NCBI RefSeq assembly: GCF_036346615.1
Contig: NZ_CP107837.1
Span: forward strand, 124,001 to 188,000
Direction: 5' to 3'
DNA: 64,000 nucleotides
Source of the DNA: Streptomyces sp. NBC_00523
Lineage (GTDB): Bacteria; Actinomycetota; Actinomycetes; Streptomycetales; Streptomycetaceae
Shown: piece by piece, positions 40,058 to 48,780 of the stretch
Numbering within the stretch: position 1 is the first letter of the stretch
How the letters are laid out: each line of letters starts with the position of its first letter
Program-made: the position numbers and the translations under genes
The notes under the pieces: generated by a model
What the model was told of the DNA's origin: nothing
What the model saw: the letters and a program-made list of their open reading frames with translations, nothing else
Database searches by the model: none

Positions 40058-41056
40058 ATGGCCACACCGCTCGGTTCGCTGCGTAGGCTCGTGCTCGCCC
40101 CTTCGCTGCACTCGGTCAGCTTCGCCGGCCGGAAGTTCCCCGTCACCCGGACCCCGGCCACGGACCGGCTGGAGATGATCCCCCAGTCGGTCGTCGTCGG
40201 ATTCGAGTGGGGCATCGAGTCCCGGGGGACCGCGGAGGTGGAACAGCGGCTGGCGATGGTCGAACCCGAGATGCGGGGCTTCGCGTACGAGGGGGCCGCC
40301 ATGGCGTTCACCGTGCGCGACACGATACGCGGGCACCGGACCGGGGAGCTGATCCTCGGCTCCGGCCGCCCGCACTTCTTCCTGGCCTACATAGGCATCG
40401 GATTCGCCATGGCGCGGCTGCCCCGCCCGCTGTGGCGGAAGATACTGCCCGACCTCAGCGACATCCCGTTCCACCCCACGATGAGCTGGCTGGCCGTCGA
40501 CGGATACGGCTTCGACCTCGCGTACTTCCATACGGCGCGCTGGGTCGACCAGCAGCAGCGCCCCGTGCCCTACCCCTGGGAAGGGCACCCCGGCTACTTC
40601 CTGCGGGCCGTCGACCAGGGCATCGGACGGGCACTGTGGTTCATCCACGGCGGCCGCCCGACCGCGGTGGCCGCGGCCGTGGCACGGTTCGCCGAGGACC
40701 GGCGGGCCGACCTGTGGAGCGGCGTCGGTCTCGCCGCGACCTTCGCGGGCGGCGCGACGGCCGCGGAGCTCGGCCGGATGCGGGACACGGCCGCCCGTGA
40801 CGGCTACGCCGGGGACCTCGCGGTCGGCGCGGTGTTCGCCGTCAAGGCGCGGCACTACGCGGACTTCGTACCCGGGCACACGGTCGCGGCGGCGTCCGCG
40901 CTGACCGGACTGGGCATCGAGGAGGCCGTGGATCTGGCCGACCGCACCGAGGTCGAGCGCACCGGCACCGGACCCGAGCCGCAATACGAGCTGTGGCGCC
41001 GGAACATCCGCACGCAGTGGCTGAGCACGGTCGTCACCCCTTCCCACGAGGAGTAG
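40058..41056 (+). CDS. unbL: DUF1702/UnbL-family enediyne protein, copy 1
   Basis: A 332-residue soluble protein of the DUF1702 family, the UnbL component of enediyne cassettes. Family blocks are RGFAYEGAAM, AYIGIGFAMARLP, WLAVDGYGFDLAYF and DQGIGRALWF. Its biochemical function is unknown. Start ATG 40058 with GGGAGAGG upstream, 39 nt after the flavin reductase. It is followed 2 nt later by a diverged paralogue. Confidence 0.88.
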   Translation: MATPLGSLRRLVLAPSLHSVSFAGRKFPVTRTPATDRLEMIPQSVVVGFEWGIESRGTAEVEQRLAMVEPEMRGFAYEGAAMAFTVRDTIRGHRTGELILGSGRPHFFLAYIGIGFAMARLPRPLWRKILPDLSDIPFHPTMSWLAVDGYGFDLAYFHTARWVDQQQRPVPYPWEGHPGYFLRAVDQGIGRALWFIHGGRPTAVAAAVARFAEDRRADLWSGVGLAATFAGGATAAELGRMRDTAARDGYAGDLAVGAVFAVKARHYADFVPGHTVAAASALTGLGIEEAVDLADRTEVERTGTGPEPQYELWRRNIRTQWLSTVVTPSHEE

Positions 41057-41058
41057 AA

Positions 41059-42042
41059 ATGGCGAATCAGTTCGGCCGGCTCCGCAGCCGCCTGCTGACC
41101 CCGAGCATGAACGAGACCAAGCTGTCCACCCGCGGCTTCCACGAGAAGAGCCCCGAGGCGCGCGAACGGCTCGAAATGGTCGGCGAGTCCTTCCTGACCG
41201 GCTATGCCCACGCCGCCGCGTCCTCATCGACCGCGGACGCCGAAGCCGGGCTCGAAACCGTACCGGCGGAGTTCCGCGGGTTCGCGTACGAGGGGGCCGC
41301 GATGGGGATGGCGGTGCGTGACGGACTGCCGATCGGCGGCAGCCGGCACGTGGAACGCTTCCTGGACGGCGAGGCTTCGAAGCACGCCTACATGGCCTAC
41401 GTGGGCGTCGGCTGGGCCATGGCCCGGGTGCCGCGGTTCCGCTGGTCGCGGATGTACCTCGCCGACCCGCTGCTGCGCTGGCTCGCGCTCGACGGATACG
41501 GCTTCCACCAGGCGTATTTCCGCACCGACCAGTACGTCCACGGGCAGTATCAGGACCCCGGCTTCACCTGGCCCGGCGCCCCTCGCTCCCCGTACGCCAA
41601 CCGGGTCATCGACCAAGGGGTCGGCCGCGCCGCCTGGTTCGTCGGCGGGACCGACGTCGAGCGGATCACCGCTCTGCTCGACGCGTTCCCCGAGGACCGG
41701 CACGCCGACCTCTACGCGGGGGCGGCCCTGGCCGCCACGTACGCCGGGGGCGTCGGCAAGGAGGAACTTCAGCTCTTCCTGGAGCGGTCCGGGAAGCACC
41801 GCCAATGGGTCGCCCAGGGCTCCGCGTTCGCCGCCACCGCGCGCGTCGAGGCCGGGCTGGACAACGCGCACACCGCGCTGGCCACCGAGGTGCTGTGCGG
41901 CACCACCCCCGAGCAGGCCGTCGCCGTCTGCCGCGAGTCGCGGCCCGGTCCCGGCGCCGACCGGGACACGCCGGCCTACGAGATCTGGCGCTGCCGGATC
42001 GCCGAACGGCTCACCGCCGGCGCGGAGGGCCGGGCCCTGTGA
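41059..42042 (+). CDS. DUF1702/UnbL-family enediyne protein, copy 2
   Basis: A 327-residue paralogue of the preceding gene that keeps the same blocks (FRGFAYEGAAM, AYVGVGWAMAR, WLALDGYGFHQAYF, DQGVGRAAWF) with much divergence between. ATG 41059 follows GAGGAG at the end of copy 1 (the frame is open to 40993), and its TGA overlaps the P450 start. The usual cassette has one such gene, so the two may form a heteromer or act at different steps. That is inference. Confidence 0.88.
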   Translation: MANQFGRLRSRLLTPSMNETKLSTRGFHEKSPEARERLEMVGESFLTGYAHAAASSSTADAEAGLETVPAEFRGFAYEGAAMGMAVRDGLPIGGSRHVERFLDGEASKHAYMAYVGVGWAMARVPRFRWSRMYLADPLLRWLALDGYGFHQAYFRTDQYVHGQYQDPGFTWPGAPRSPYANRVIDQGVGRAAWFVGGTDVERITALLDAFPEDRHADLYAGAALAATYAGGVGKEELQLFLERSGKHRQWVAQGSAFAATARVEAGLDNAHTALATEVLCGTTPEQAVAVCRESRPGPGADRDTPAYEIWRCRIAERLTAGAEGRAL

Positions 42043-43409
42043 CCGCCACCCAGGCCGAAGCGACCGGGACCCGGCGGGTCCCTCCCGGCCCCTCCCGGCT
42101 GGCCACCTTCAAGTTGCTCAACATGCTCCTGCGCGATCGGCTCGCGCTCATGCGCACGGCCGCGGACGGCTACGGCGATGCCGTCCGGGTCGCGATCGGC
42201 CCCAAGACGCTCTACTTCTTCAACCATCCCGACTACGCCAAATACGTGCTCGCCGACAACCCGGCGAACTACCACAAGGGCATCGGCCTGCACCAGGCCC
42301 GCCGGGCGCTCGGTGACGGACTGCTGACCAGCGAGGGCGAGCTGTGGCGGGAACAGCGCCGGGTGATCCAGCCCGCGTTCCAGGCCAAACGGATCGCGGC
42401 CCAGGCCGAGGTCGTGGCCGAGGAGGCCGCCCGGATGGTCGGCCGGCTGCGCTCCCGTACGGGGACCGGGCCGGTGGACATCACGGGCGAGATGACCGAG
42501 CTGACCCTCGGCGTGCTCGGGCGCACCCTGCTCGACGAGGATCTGAGCGGCCACACCTCGATCGGCCACGACTTCGAGGCCGTACAGGACCAGGCGATGT
42601 TCGAGGTCGTCACCCTGGGGGCGGTCCCGCAGTTCCTGCCGCTGCCCCAGCAGCTCCGCTTCCGCGCCGCCCGGGCCCGGTTGCAGAAGGTGACCGAGAA
42701 GCTGGCGGCGGAACGCGCGTCGCGCTCCGGCGGAGACACCGACGACGTGCTCTCCCGGCTGCTCGAATCCGTGCACGCCGAACAGGACCCGCGGGTCGCG
42801 CGGCGCAGGCTGCGCGACGAGCTGGTCACCCTGCTGCTCGCCGGGCACGAGACCACGGCCAGCACCCTCAGCTGGGCCTTCCACCTCATCGACCAGAACC
42901 CCGAGGTGGCCGAGCGGCTGCGCGACGAGGCCCGCAGCGTGCTCGGCGACCGGCTGCCTGAGTACGAGGACCTGCACCGGCTGACGTACACCTCCATGGT
43001 GGTGGAGGAGACCATGCGGCTCTACCCGCCGGTATGGATGCTCTCCCGGATCGCCCAGGCCCCCGACGTCATCGCCGGATACGGCATTCCCAAGGGCGCC
43101 GACGTGGTGGTGTGCCCCTACACGCTGCACCGGCACCCCGGGTTCTGGGAGCAGCCCGAACGCTTCGACCCGGAGCGCTTCGACCGGCGGCGACGGGCGC
43201 AGCGCCCCCGCTACGCGTACATCCCGTTCGGCGCCGGACCGCGGTTCTGCGTGGGGAACCACCTCGGGATGATGGAAGCGGTGTTCGTCATCGCGATGGT
43301 CATGCGTGAACTCCGCCTGGTGCTGCCGAAGGGCGCGTCCGTGGTGCCCGAGCCGATGCTCTCGCTGCGTGTACGCGGGGGCCTGCGGATGTCCGTGCGG
43401 AAAGCCTGA
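42039..43409 (+). CDS. Cytochrome P450 (E7-like) ending the core operon
   Basis: A 456-residue P450 with a longer N-terminus than CYP107 types. Motifs: I-helix LLAGHETTAS, K-helix ETMRLYPP, and heme loop FGAGPRFCVGNH with Cys404. It starts at GTG 42039, overlapping the second DUF1702 gene by 4 nt (GTGA). Conserved enediyne P450s such as SgcE7 sit in comparable positions; oxidative maturation of the PKSE product is likely but unproven. Confidence 0.92.
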   Translation: MTATQAEATGTRRVPPGPSRLATFKLLNMLLRDRLALMRTAADGYGDAVRVAIGPKTLYFFNHPDYAKYVLADNPANYHKGIGLHQARRALGDGLLTSEGELWREQRRVIQPAFQAKRIAAQAEVVAEEAARMVGRLRSRTGTGPVDITGEMTELTLGVLGRTLLDEDLSGHTSIGHDFEAVQDQAMFEVVTLGAVPQFLPLPQQLRFRAARARLQKVTEKLAAERASRSGGDTDDVLSRLLESVHAEQDPRVARRRLRDELVTLLLAGHETTASTLSWAFHLIDQNPEVAERLRDEARSVLGDRLPEYEDLHRLTYTSMVVEETMRLYPPVWMLSRIAQAPDVIAGYGIPKGADVVVCPYTLHRHPGFWEQPERFDPERFDRRRRAQRPRYAYIPFGAGPRFCVGNHLGMMEAVFVIAMVMRELRLVLPKGASVVPEPMLSLRVRGGLRMSVRKA

Positions 43410-43461
43410 CGCCCGGAGGACTCCTGCCTGGTCTCGGCCAGGGGGGCATTACGGGCGGCAT

Positions 43462-43520
43462 GAGGGCCTTCTGGTTGTTCATGCAGATATCGCAATCCAC
43501 ACCGAACCCGGAAGGCCCTC
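43462..43520. repeat. Inverted repeat in the convergent gap (terminator or IS remnant)
   Basis: gagggccttc at 43462-43471 and gaaggccctc at 43511-43520 are perfect inverted arms 39 nt apart. A short hairpin (caggt-N6-acctg) follows at 43541-43556. The gap lies between the convergent P450 and TetR genes, so termination is plausible. The middle reads on the minus strand as a small peptide-like stretch and looks less like native sequence; it may be an insertion-sequence scar. Confidence 0.4.
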
Positions 43521-43570
43521 ACTCATTCAAAATCACTTCACAGGTACAAGGACCTGTCCGCTGGCGCCGT

Positions 43571-44167
43571 TCAAGCCAGTTGTTCCCGTGATACGCCCGT
43601 CAGGGCGAGGTTCCAGACACGTTCGAGCTGCCTCACGATCCCTTCGTGTCCTTGCTCGGTCTCCGGTCTTGCGTACAGATGCGCCTCGGCCCCGTTGATG
43701 AGGTGCTCCACCAGCGAGGTGACGTCCCCGGGCCGGGCGCTGTTGCGGAGCTGGTCGGCCGTGTGGGCTTCGGTGAGGAGGTCCTGCACGGCCGACAGCC
43801 AACTGCTGGGCCAGACGGAAGGGGCGGCCCGTTCCCGGGCGAGACGGGCCGTGGCACGGACCGACGGCTCCGTCTCCAAGAGGCGGACGAGGTCGAGCGC
43901 GAGATCGGCGACCCGCGTGAGCGGTGGCTCCGTCCGTACGGTCACCTGCTCCACGAGGGCCCGGATGAGATGGCCGCCCTCCTCCTGGATGGCGTCCGCC
44001 ATCTCCGCCTTCGTCACGAAGTGGAAGCCCAGTGAGCCCATGGATACGCCCGCGGTCTTGCTGATGCGGGCGAGCGATGTGCCGTCGTAGCCGCTTTGGC
44101 CGAATTCGACAGCCGCGGCCCGGATGATGGCGGTGCGCGTCCGTAAAGCTCTGTCCTGTTTCACCAT
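43571..44167 (-). CDS. Gamma-butyrolactone receptor-like TetR regulator (ArpA/ScbR family)
   Basis: A 198-residue TetR protein closest in pattern to ArpA/ScbR-type autoregulator receptors: KQDRALRTRTAIIRAAAVEF at the start, ISKTAGVSMGSLGFHF in the recognition helix, and TKAEMADAI. In this family Y is usual in the LYFHF motif; here it is LGFHF. ATG 44167 follows GGAGACATC; a longer frame exists to 44623. No AfsA-type synthase lies nearby, so it may be a pseudo-receptor that senses another signal. It is divergent from the IS701-like gene. Probable role: repression of the cluster until a signal is sensed. Confidence 0.85.
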   Translation of the reverse strand: MVKQDRALRTRTAIIRAAAVEFGQSGYDGTSLARISKTAGVSMGSLGFHFVTKAEMADAIQEEGGHLIRALVEQVTVRTEPPLTRVADLALDLVRLLETEPSVRATARLARERAAPSVWPSSWLSAVQDLLTEAHTADQLRNSARPGDVTSLVEHLINGAEAHLYARPETEQGHEGIVRQLERVWNLALTGVSREQLA

Positions 44168-44604
44168 GATGTCTCCAAATATCCTCCGGCTCGCACATTT
44201 TTGCGAGTCGCGTACTTCCGTGCGGTGCTTGATGTGTACCGAGGTGGCGAAGTGGGAACAGTTGCCCCTGTGGAAAAAAATGAGGGTGCCCCTCTTATTT
44301 TTACATCGCGGTAGCGGGGCTTGATCAAGGTGGTCCAACACTTCGGTACATGTCGTTTCCTGGGGTGCCGTCACCCCTCTCGCAAGGCCCTGGACGGTCG
44401 TCGCAGCACGCGGAAAACGTGAGATGGGAGGCATGGCATGGAGGGCTGCTTCGGCCGTGGCCCTCCACGATTCGCTCTCGGCAAGGACTCGAATTCGCCT
44501 GGTGCCTGAATATTCCCGCAGGACACCGAAAAAGCTGCACCCGACCATCACAGCCCGCCCATCCGGACCCGTAATGCTTGGTTTTGCAGATATGGGGGAG
44601 ATGC
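44168..44604. promoter_or_regulatory. AT-richer divergent control region between TetR and the IS701-like gene
   Basis: 437 bp without a gene, unusually AT-rich for this DNA. It holds an A-tract followed by an imperfect palindrome at about 44274-44302 (aaaaatgaggg, then cccctcttattttt). It must carry both promoters and is the likely binding site for the receptor-like TetR. No exact butyrolactone-receptor (ARE) consensus was found. Confidence 0.5.
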
Positions 44605-45828
44605 ATGGAGACGCCCGACACAACTCTCACACCGGCATCGCTGCCCGCGTTCGCCAGAGAGCTGTTCGACCACCTGCCGAGGGCCGACCAACGCCGTTGG
44701 GCACACATTTATCTGGAGGGCCTGCTCAATACACCGGGAAAGAAATCGGTACGACGCATTGCCGAAACGGTCTCGGGATCGCCCACCGCCCCCCAGTCGC
44801 TCCAGCAGTTCGTCAACGCGAGCCCGTGGGACTGGATGCCCGTCCGGGAGCAGCTCGCCCGCTGGGTCGAACGGCGCCTGCTCCCGCGGGCACTGGTGAT
44901 CGACCAGGTCATCCTGCGCAAGCGCGGACAGCACTCCTGCGGGGTGCACCGCCGCTATCTGACGTCCACGGGGCGCTCGGTGACCTGCCAGGTGGGAGTC
45001 GGCGCCTTTCTGGCATCCGACGACGCCGCGGTCCCGGTGAACTGGAGCCTGTTCCTTCCCCGGGCGTGGACCGAGGACCCGATCCGGCGAGCGCGCACCC
45101 GCATCCCGGAGACGGCGCGGGCCCGGCCCTTCGCGTCGCACGCGCTGGAGCTGGCCGGCCACGCCGCCCGGCGCGCCCGGTCGAGGCCGCTGCCCGTGGT
45201 GGCCGACCTGGAGGGCACACCCGGGGCGAGCGATCTGATCGGCCGGCTCGACGGAAGCGGGCGCGAGTTCGTCGTCTCCGTGCCCGGCAAGCTCAGGATC
45301 GTCCCCGGCAGCGTCCGAATGGCGCACTGCCCGGTCACCCCTTCGTTCCTCGGACCGGTCCTGCCTGCCTACAGCCTTCATGAGCGTGATCCCGGCTTCC
45401 AGGTCCATACCGAGGAGGTGCCCCTGCCCGCCCACCTCGGCGCCGGCACCGTGACGTCCTGTTTAGTCCACGTACCCGAGACGGGGCCCGGGGCGGCGAT
45501 GCGCACCTACCGGCTGCTCGTGGTCCGGAACACGGCGAAGGGCTGTCCCGCGCAACTGTGGCTCACCAACATGCTGGAGACCTCCACAAAGGACGTGCTC
45601 GACCTGGCGGCGTTGCTGCCCCGCACGGCGCGTGCTGTACGGGACATGGAGAAACAGGTCGGCCTGCTCGACTTCGAGGGGCGTTCCTATCCGGGGTGGC
45701 ACCACCACATGACCCTGGTGTCGGCGGCCTACGCGCACCGCCTGCTCAGCTCCGTCGTCCCATGGGGCGGCGGTCACCCGCTGCCGCGCGAGCGGATGCT
45801 GGTGACCTGCGCGGGGGCCGAACCGTGA
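44605..45828 (+). CDS. IS701-family transposase-like protein, probably domesticated
   Basis: A 407-residue DDE protein related to IS701 transposases: LVIDQVILRKRGQHSCGVHR where IS701 members have the first Asp, VVADLEGTPG around the second Asp, and MEKQVGLLDFEGRSYPGWHH at the C-terminus, where the usual IE-xxF-xxAKxE pattern is changed. No terminal inverted repeats were found around it. ATG 44605 follows GGGGGAG; the frame is open to 44578. It contains a TTA codon at 45463, so expression may depend on bldA tRNA. Similar stand-alone copies occur in Streptomyces clusters; this one may act as a regulator rather than a mobile element. Confidence 0.75.
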   Translation: METPDTTLTPASLPAFARELFDHLPRADQRRWAHIYLEGLLNTPGKKSVRRIAETVSGSPTAPQSLQQFVNASPWDWMPVREQLARWVERRLLPRALVIDQVILRKRGQHSCGVHRRYLTSTGRSVTCQVGVGAFLASDDAAVPVNWSLFLPRAWTEDPIRRARTRIPETARARPFASHALELAGHAARRARSRPLPVVADLEGTPGASDLIGRLDGSGREFVVSVPGKLRIVPGSVRMAHCPVTPSFLGPVLPAYSLHERDPGFQVHTEEVPLPAHLGAGTVTSCLVHVPETGPGAAMRTYRLLVVRNTAKGCPAQLWLTNMLETSTKDVLDLAALLPRTARAVRDMEKQVGLLDFEGRSYPGWHHHMTLVSAAYAHRLLSSVVPWGGGHPLPRERMLVTCAGAEP

Positions 45829-46435
45829 GCGTCCCGCCGTGTGGCCACCCGGCGGGGCTCAGGCTGCCCAGGGCGGCGATCGGGATGCCAGATCAGGAGG
45901 AAGGCCCCGATAAGGCCGAAGACGACCATGGCCTGAATCGTTCGCCCGGGGAGGCCGCTTCCTTCAGCGCGCCGGCTGCCGCGACCAGGGTCCGCGGGCG
46001 GGGCACGTGTCCGTTGAAGAAGAAGGACGGGGCGGGGGGTTCGGGGGACGCTGACCTGTTCCGTACATCGACTGGGGCAGGTATGTGCGCCAAGGCGTGC
46101 CGCCTTCCCTGAAGGAGAGTGGGGGATACGCGGCGAATGCTAAGGGCGCCGAGGCTTTTCCGGGGGGTGGCACCGGCAACTCAGCACTTTGGGAGAAGGT
46201 GTGGTGAAGGGTGAGGGCGACCTTCACGATGCCGATCATCCGGCCCCTTGGTACGCCTTGTCCGCCCAACATTTGAGCCCGGCAAGACTGCCCTCCATAT
46301 GTCATAGGCATATGGAGGGCAGTGAAATCGGATGGCACACTCCGGGGGACGATCAGGCCGGACTCCTGCGAGCCGGACGGCGGCGGGGGCCTGGAGAGCA
46401 CTTGCGCGCCCCGTACGGGCAGGAGCGGTGACAGC
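45829..46435. other. Intergenic stretch without a convincing gene
   Basis: 607 bp between convergent genes (IS701-like and AraC). Small open frames have no start support or family features. The only clear structure is the hairpin at 46287-46323. It may contain decayed sequence. Confidence 0.5.
46287..46323. terminator. Long perfect hairpin, probable bidirectional terminator
   Basis: actgccctccatatg, 7-nt loop, catatggagggcagt: a 15-bp perfect inverted repeat about 110 bp past the AraC stop and between two convergent genes. Confidence 0.65.
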
Positions 46436-47278
46436 TCACAGGCCGGCCGGGGCGCGCAAGTGCGCGCCGATCGCCGTCGCCTCGTGCCGGCGGCGTACTC
46501 CTCCGCACGTGGCCTCCGCACTACTCCCGGGCACGGCGATCAGCACCGGCGGGTCCAGCGGGCTCGCCGGGCGGAGCACCACGTCTGCGGGCATCAGCAG
46601 CATCCCGGGCCTGACCGTGACGGGCCCGAGGCGTCCGACGGACAGGTTCTCCGGGCCTCCGCGTCCGCGGCCGGCCACGACCGAGGGGCTTCCGTAGGGG
46701 ACGGAGGCGGCCATCAGATACCAGGTCCCCGGCTGGACGTCGCGCAGTTCGAACGGGCCGGGCCCGTCCATGATGGTGCACTGCGCGGGGATGCCCTGGG
46801 GGATGGGGCTCTCGAAGAGCCCGACGAACACCTGCCCAAGGGGCCGGTCGCCCGGCAGCACGATGCGGCCGTGCACGGAGAGCCCCTGAGCGGAACCGGA
46901 AGCACTTGCCAGTGACGTCGGCTGCGCGGTCACACTCCTGAAATTCCCGTCCAGTTCCCGGAATCTGCTCGGCGATAGTCCGACACACTCTTTGAACCGC
47001 GAGCTGAATGTCCCCACACTGCCGTATCCGACCTGGGCGCTGATATCCGCGACGCTGTGCTGGGTGCCGACCAGAAGGCGCTTCGCCTCCTGAATGCGGA
47101 GCGCGGACAGAAAGCGCCCCGGCGAAACGCCCGTCACCTCCCTGAACATCCGGGAGAAATGGAATTTGCTGAACTGTGCGGTCCTTGCCAGGTCGTCAGT
47201 AGTCAGGTCCTGGTCAAGACGTTCATGCATATAGTCGATGACCTGGAGGATTGCAATCTCCATGGAAGCGGTGGTCAT
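46436..47278 (-). CDS. AraC-family regulator with N-terminal HTH and a C-terminal beta domain
   Basis: A 280-residue protein with the AraC double helix-turn-helix at the N-terminus (about residues 10-105: DYMHERLDQDLTTDDLARTA, FHFSRMFREVTGVSPGRFL, VGYGSVGTFSSRFKECVGLS). The C-terminal ~150 residues look beta-rich (GRIVLPGDRPLGQVFVGLFE, FELRDVQPGTWYLMAA), resembling a carboxypeptidase-regulatory or sensor fold. ATG 47278 was chosen for the AGGGG site upstream. It follows the StrR-type gene by 20 bp on the same strand, so the two regulators are probably co-transcribed and may act together on the cluster. Confidence 0.88.
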   Translation of the reverse strand: MTTASMEIAILQVIDYMHERLDQDLTTDDLARTAQFSKFHFSRMFREVTGVSPGRFLSALRIQEAKRLLVGTQHSVADISAQVGYGSVGTFSSRFKECVGLSPSRFRELDGNFRSVTAQPTSLASASGSAQGLSVHGRIVLPGDRPLGQVFVGLFESPIPQGIPAQCTIMDGPGPFELRDVQPGTWYLMAASVPYGSPSVVAGRGRGGPENLSVGRLGPVTVRPGMLLMPADVVLRPASPLDPPVLIAVPGSSAEATCGGVRRRHEATAIGAHLRAPAGL

Positions 47279-47298
47279 GGGTAACCCCTTCGAAGGAT

Positions 47299-48303
47299 TC
47301 AAGCGCGGGAACGGCCGGCGGGAACAGACTGCATCCTTTCCCTGTCCGAAAGTTCTTCAGCGAAGCGCCGCCAGGCGTCCGCACACTTCAGCGCGATTTC
47401 CGCAACGGTCTCCGTGCAGTGCGGCGGAATCGCGTCGACACGTTCTTTCCATGCCTTGTCCGTGAGGAAATGCCCGTGAAGCCAGCGCAGGAATTCCCGT
47501 CCGGCCTGCGAGTTCCGGAGGGACGGGTTGTTGCTCAGGATGCGCAGCCGGTCCCGGGCGGTGCGCGCCATCACGGGCCGCCCGCCGCAAAGCTGAGGGT
47601 CTCGCGCCGTGGGCACCCGGGGCGGGACCAGAGACGGCTGGGTCCGGGGGGCGTGCTCCTCCTCGTGTCCGCGCGCGCACTCCCCCGCGCTCTGCGGGGC
47701 GCCGCCGGACAGCGCCCCCGCCGTCCGCTCGCCGGGTTCCCGCTGTTCTCCGGGGTTGCTGCGCCTGGGTGTGGCGGCCTGGGCGCATGCGGCGGTGTCC
47801 GGCTCGGGCAGCCTGGCCGCGCCGCCGGCGTGGTCCGGCTCCGCCGCGCCAACCGCGGCGCGCCAGCGCACCTCGGCCACGACGTCGGCGTCAAGCCCGG
47901 TGTAGACGGCGAGGCTCAGGTCGGACATGGCGGGGAAGCTGTCGAGGATGCGTCGCACGGCGGCGCTGCGGTCGGCCAGCGTCAGAAGCAGGCCGTCGGC
48001 GGTATTCCGGGCGACCGACTGGATGAACGCCTCGGCTTCGGACCCGTCGAAGAACTGGGTGTCGACCGTGTCGAGTCCGAGCATTATTGCTGCCCTGACC
48101 CGGTGTATCCCGTCAATCACCCGCATGGACGGGCTGTGCACCAGAATCGGCGGCAGCGAAGGGTAGACATCAGCGAGGCGGCGCGCATGAGCTTCGTCGA
48201 CCCCGTTGATACGCGGTGAATCCGCGACCACGAGGTCTTTCACGTACACGGACTGGGTGAAGTAAGGCGGTTGGTCCCTCATTCGTGCAGCGATTCCCTT
48301 CAC
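47299..48303 (-). CDS. StrR-type ParB-domain pathway activator
   Basis: A 334-residue regulator. The N-terminal ParB/StrR domain includes DSPRINGVDEAHARRLADVY, PPILVHSPSMRVIDGIHRVR, QFFDGSEAEAFI and LADRSAAVRRIL, followed by a helix-turn-helix-like segment. A proline/alanine-rich linker leads to a separate helical C-terminal segment (RILSNNPSLRNSQAGREFLR). StrR relatives (StrR, NovG, Bbr, SgcR1) activate antibiotic clusters, including enediynes. The frame is open to GTG 48375; I prefer GTG 48303, which has GGAGGA just upstream. Probable pathway-specific activator of the enediyne operons. Confidence 0.88.
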   Translation of the reverse strand: MKGIAARMRDQPPYFTQSVYVKDLVVADSPRINGVDEAHARRLADVYPSLPPILVHSPSMRVIDGIHRVRAAIMLGLDTVDTQFFDGSEAEAFIQSVARNTADGLLLTLADRSAAVRRILDSFPAMSDLSLAVYTGLDADVVAEVRWRAAVGAAEPDHAGGAARLPEPDTAACAQAATPRRSNPGEQREPGERTAGALSGGAPQSAGECARGHEEEHAPRTQPSLVPPRVPTARDPQLCGGRPVMARTARDRLRILSNNPSLRNSQAGREFLRWLHGHFLTDKAWKERVDAIPPHCTETVAEIALKCADAWRRFAEELSDRERMQSVPAGRSRA

Positions 48304-48780
48304 GGATTCCTCCACTTTCCGAGCGAATCGTTCTGCCGGACGCCCCCGCTGACATCCGTATACGGGTGCCGACACCAGTCAGCCGGAGTGCGGTGGTCCA
48401 AGCGGGCGCATCATGGGGCATCCACTGCCTGGAGTGCATGACGATCTCTCTCCTTGCGACACCGGTCTCCACGCCACCGTTCCGACCGGGCGAAGCTAGA
48501 AGAATCGGATCACCTCTGGCAACGAATCGCGCTACTTCGGCTAGTTGCCGTTGTGGCGGTGTCCTTTGGTAGGGCACGCCGCGAGATGCACGCCTCTTGC
48601 CTCGGACGCAGCCTTGCCCAAAGCTGTGTGCGCATCAGACCCGCCATGCGGCCGTGGAGAAGGGGAACCATGTCTGACGGGACGACCGGAACCCGCTTGG
48701 ACACAGCTGTGCGGCGGGCGCGGTCAGACCGCGCCCGCCGCAGTGGCGACCAGGAGCCCCTCAGAGCGCCCCGGAAATCT
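48304..48780. promoter_or_regulatory. Promoter region of the StrR/AraC pair plus the GMC-operon terminator
   Basis: 477 bp without a gene. The left part must carry the StrR-type promoter; the right part carries the hairpin at 48711-48741. I saw no exact GTTCGACTG-type StrR box. Confidence 0.5.
48711..48741 (-). terminator. Hairpin terminator of the GMC operon
   Basis: gcggcgggcgcggt, loop cag, accgcgcccgccgc: a 14-bp perfect GC-rich inverted repeat 40 bp downstream of the AhpD-like gene stop. Confidence 0.78.

Noticed and set aside
45893..46093. A 66-codon minus-strand frame between the IS701-like and AraC genes
   Set aside because: No ribosome site, no recognisable family and proline-rich shadow-type composition.
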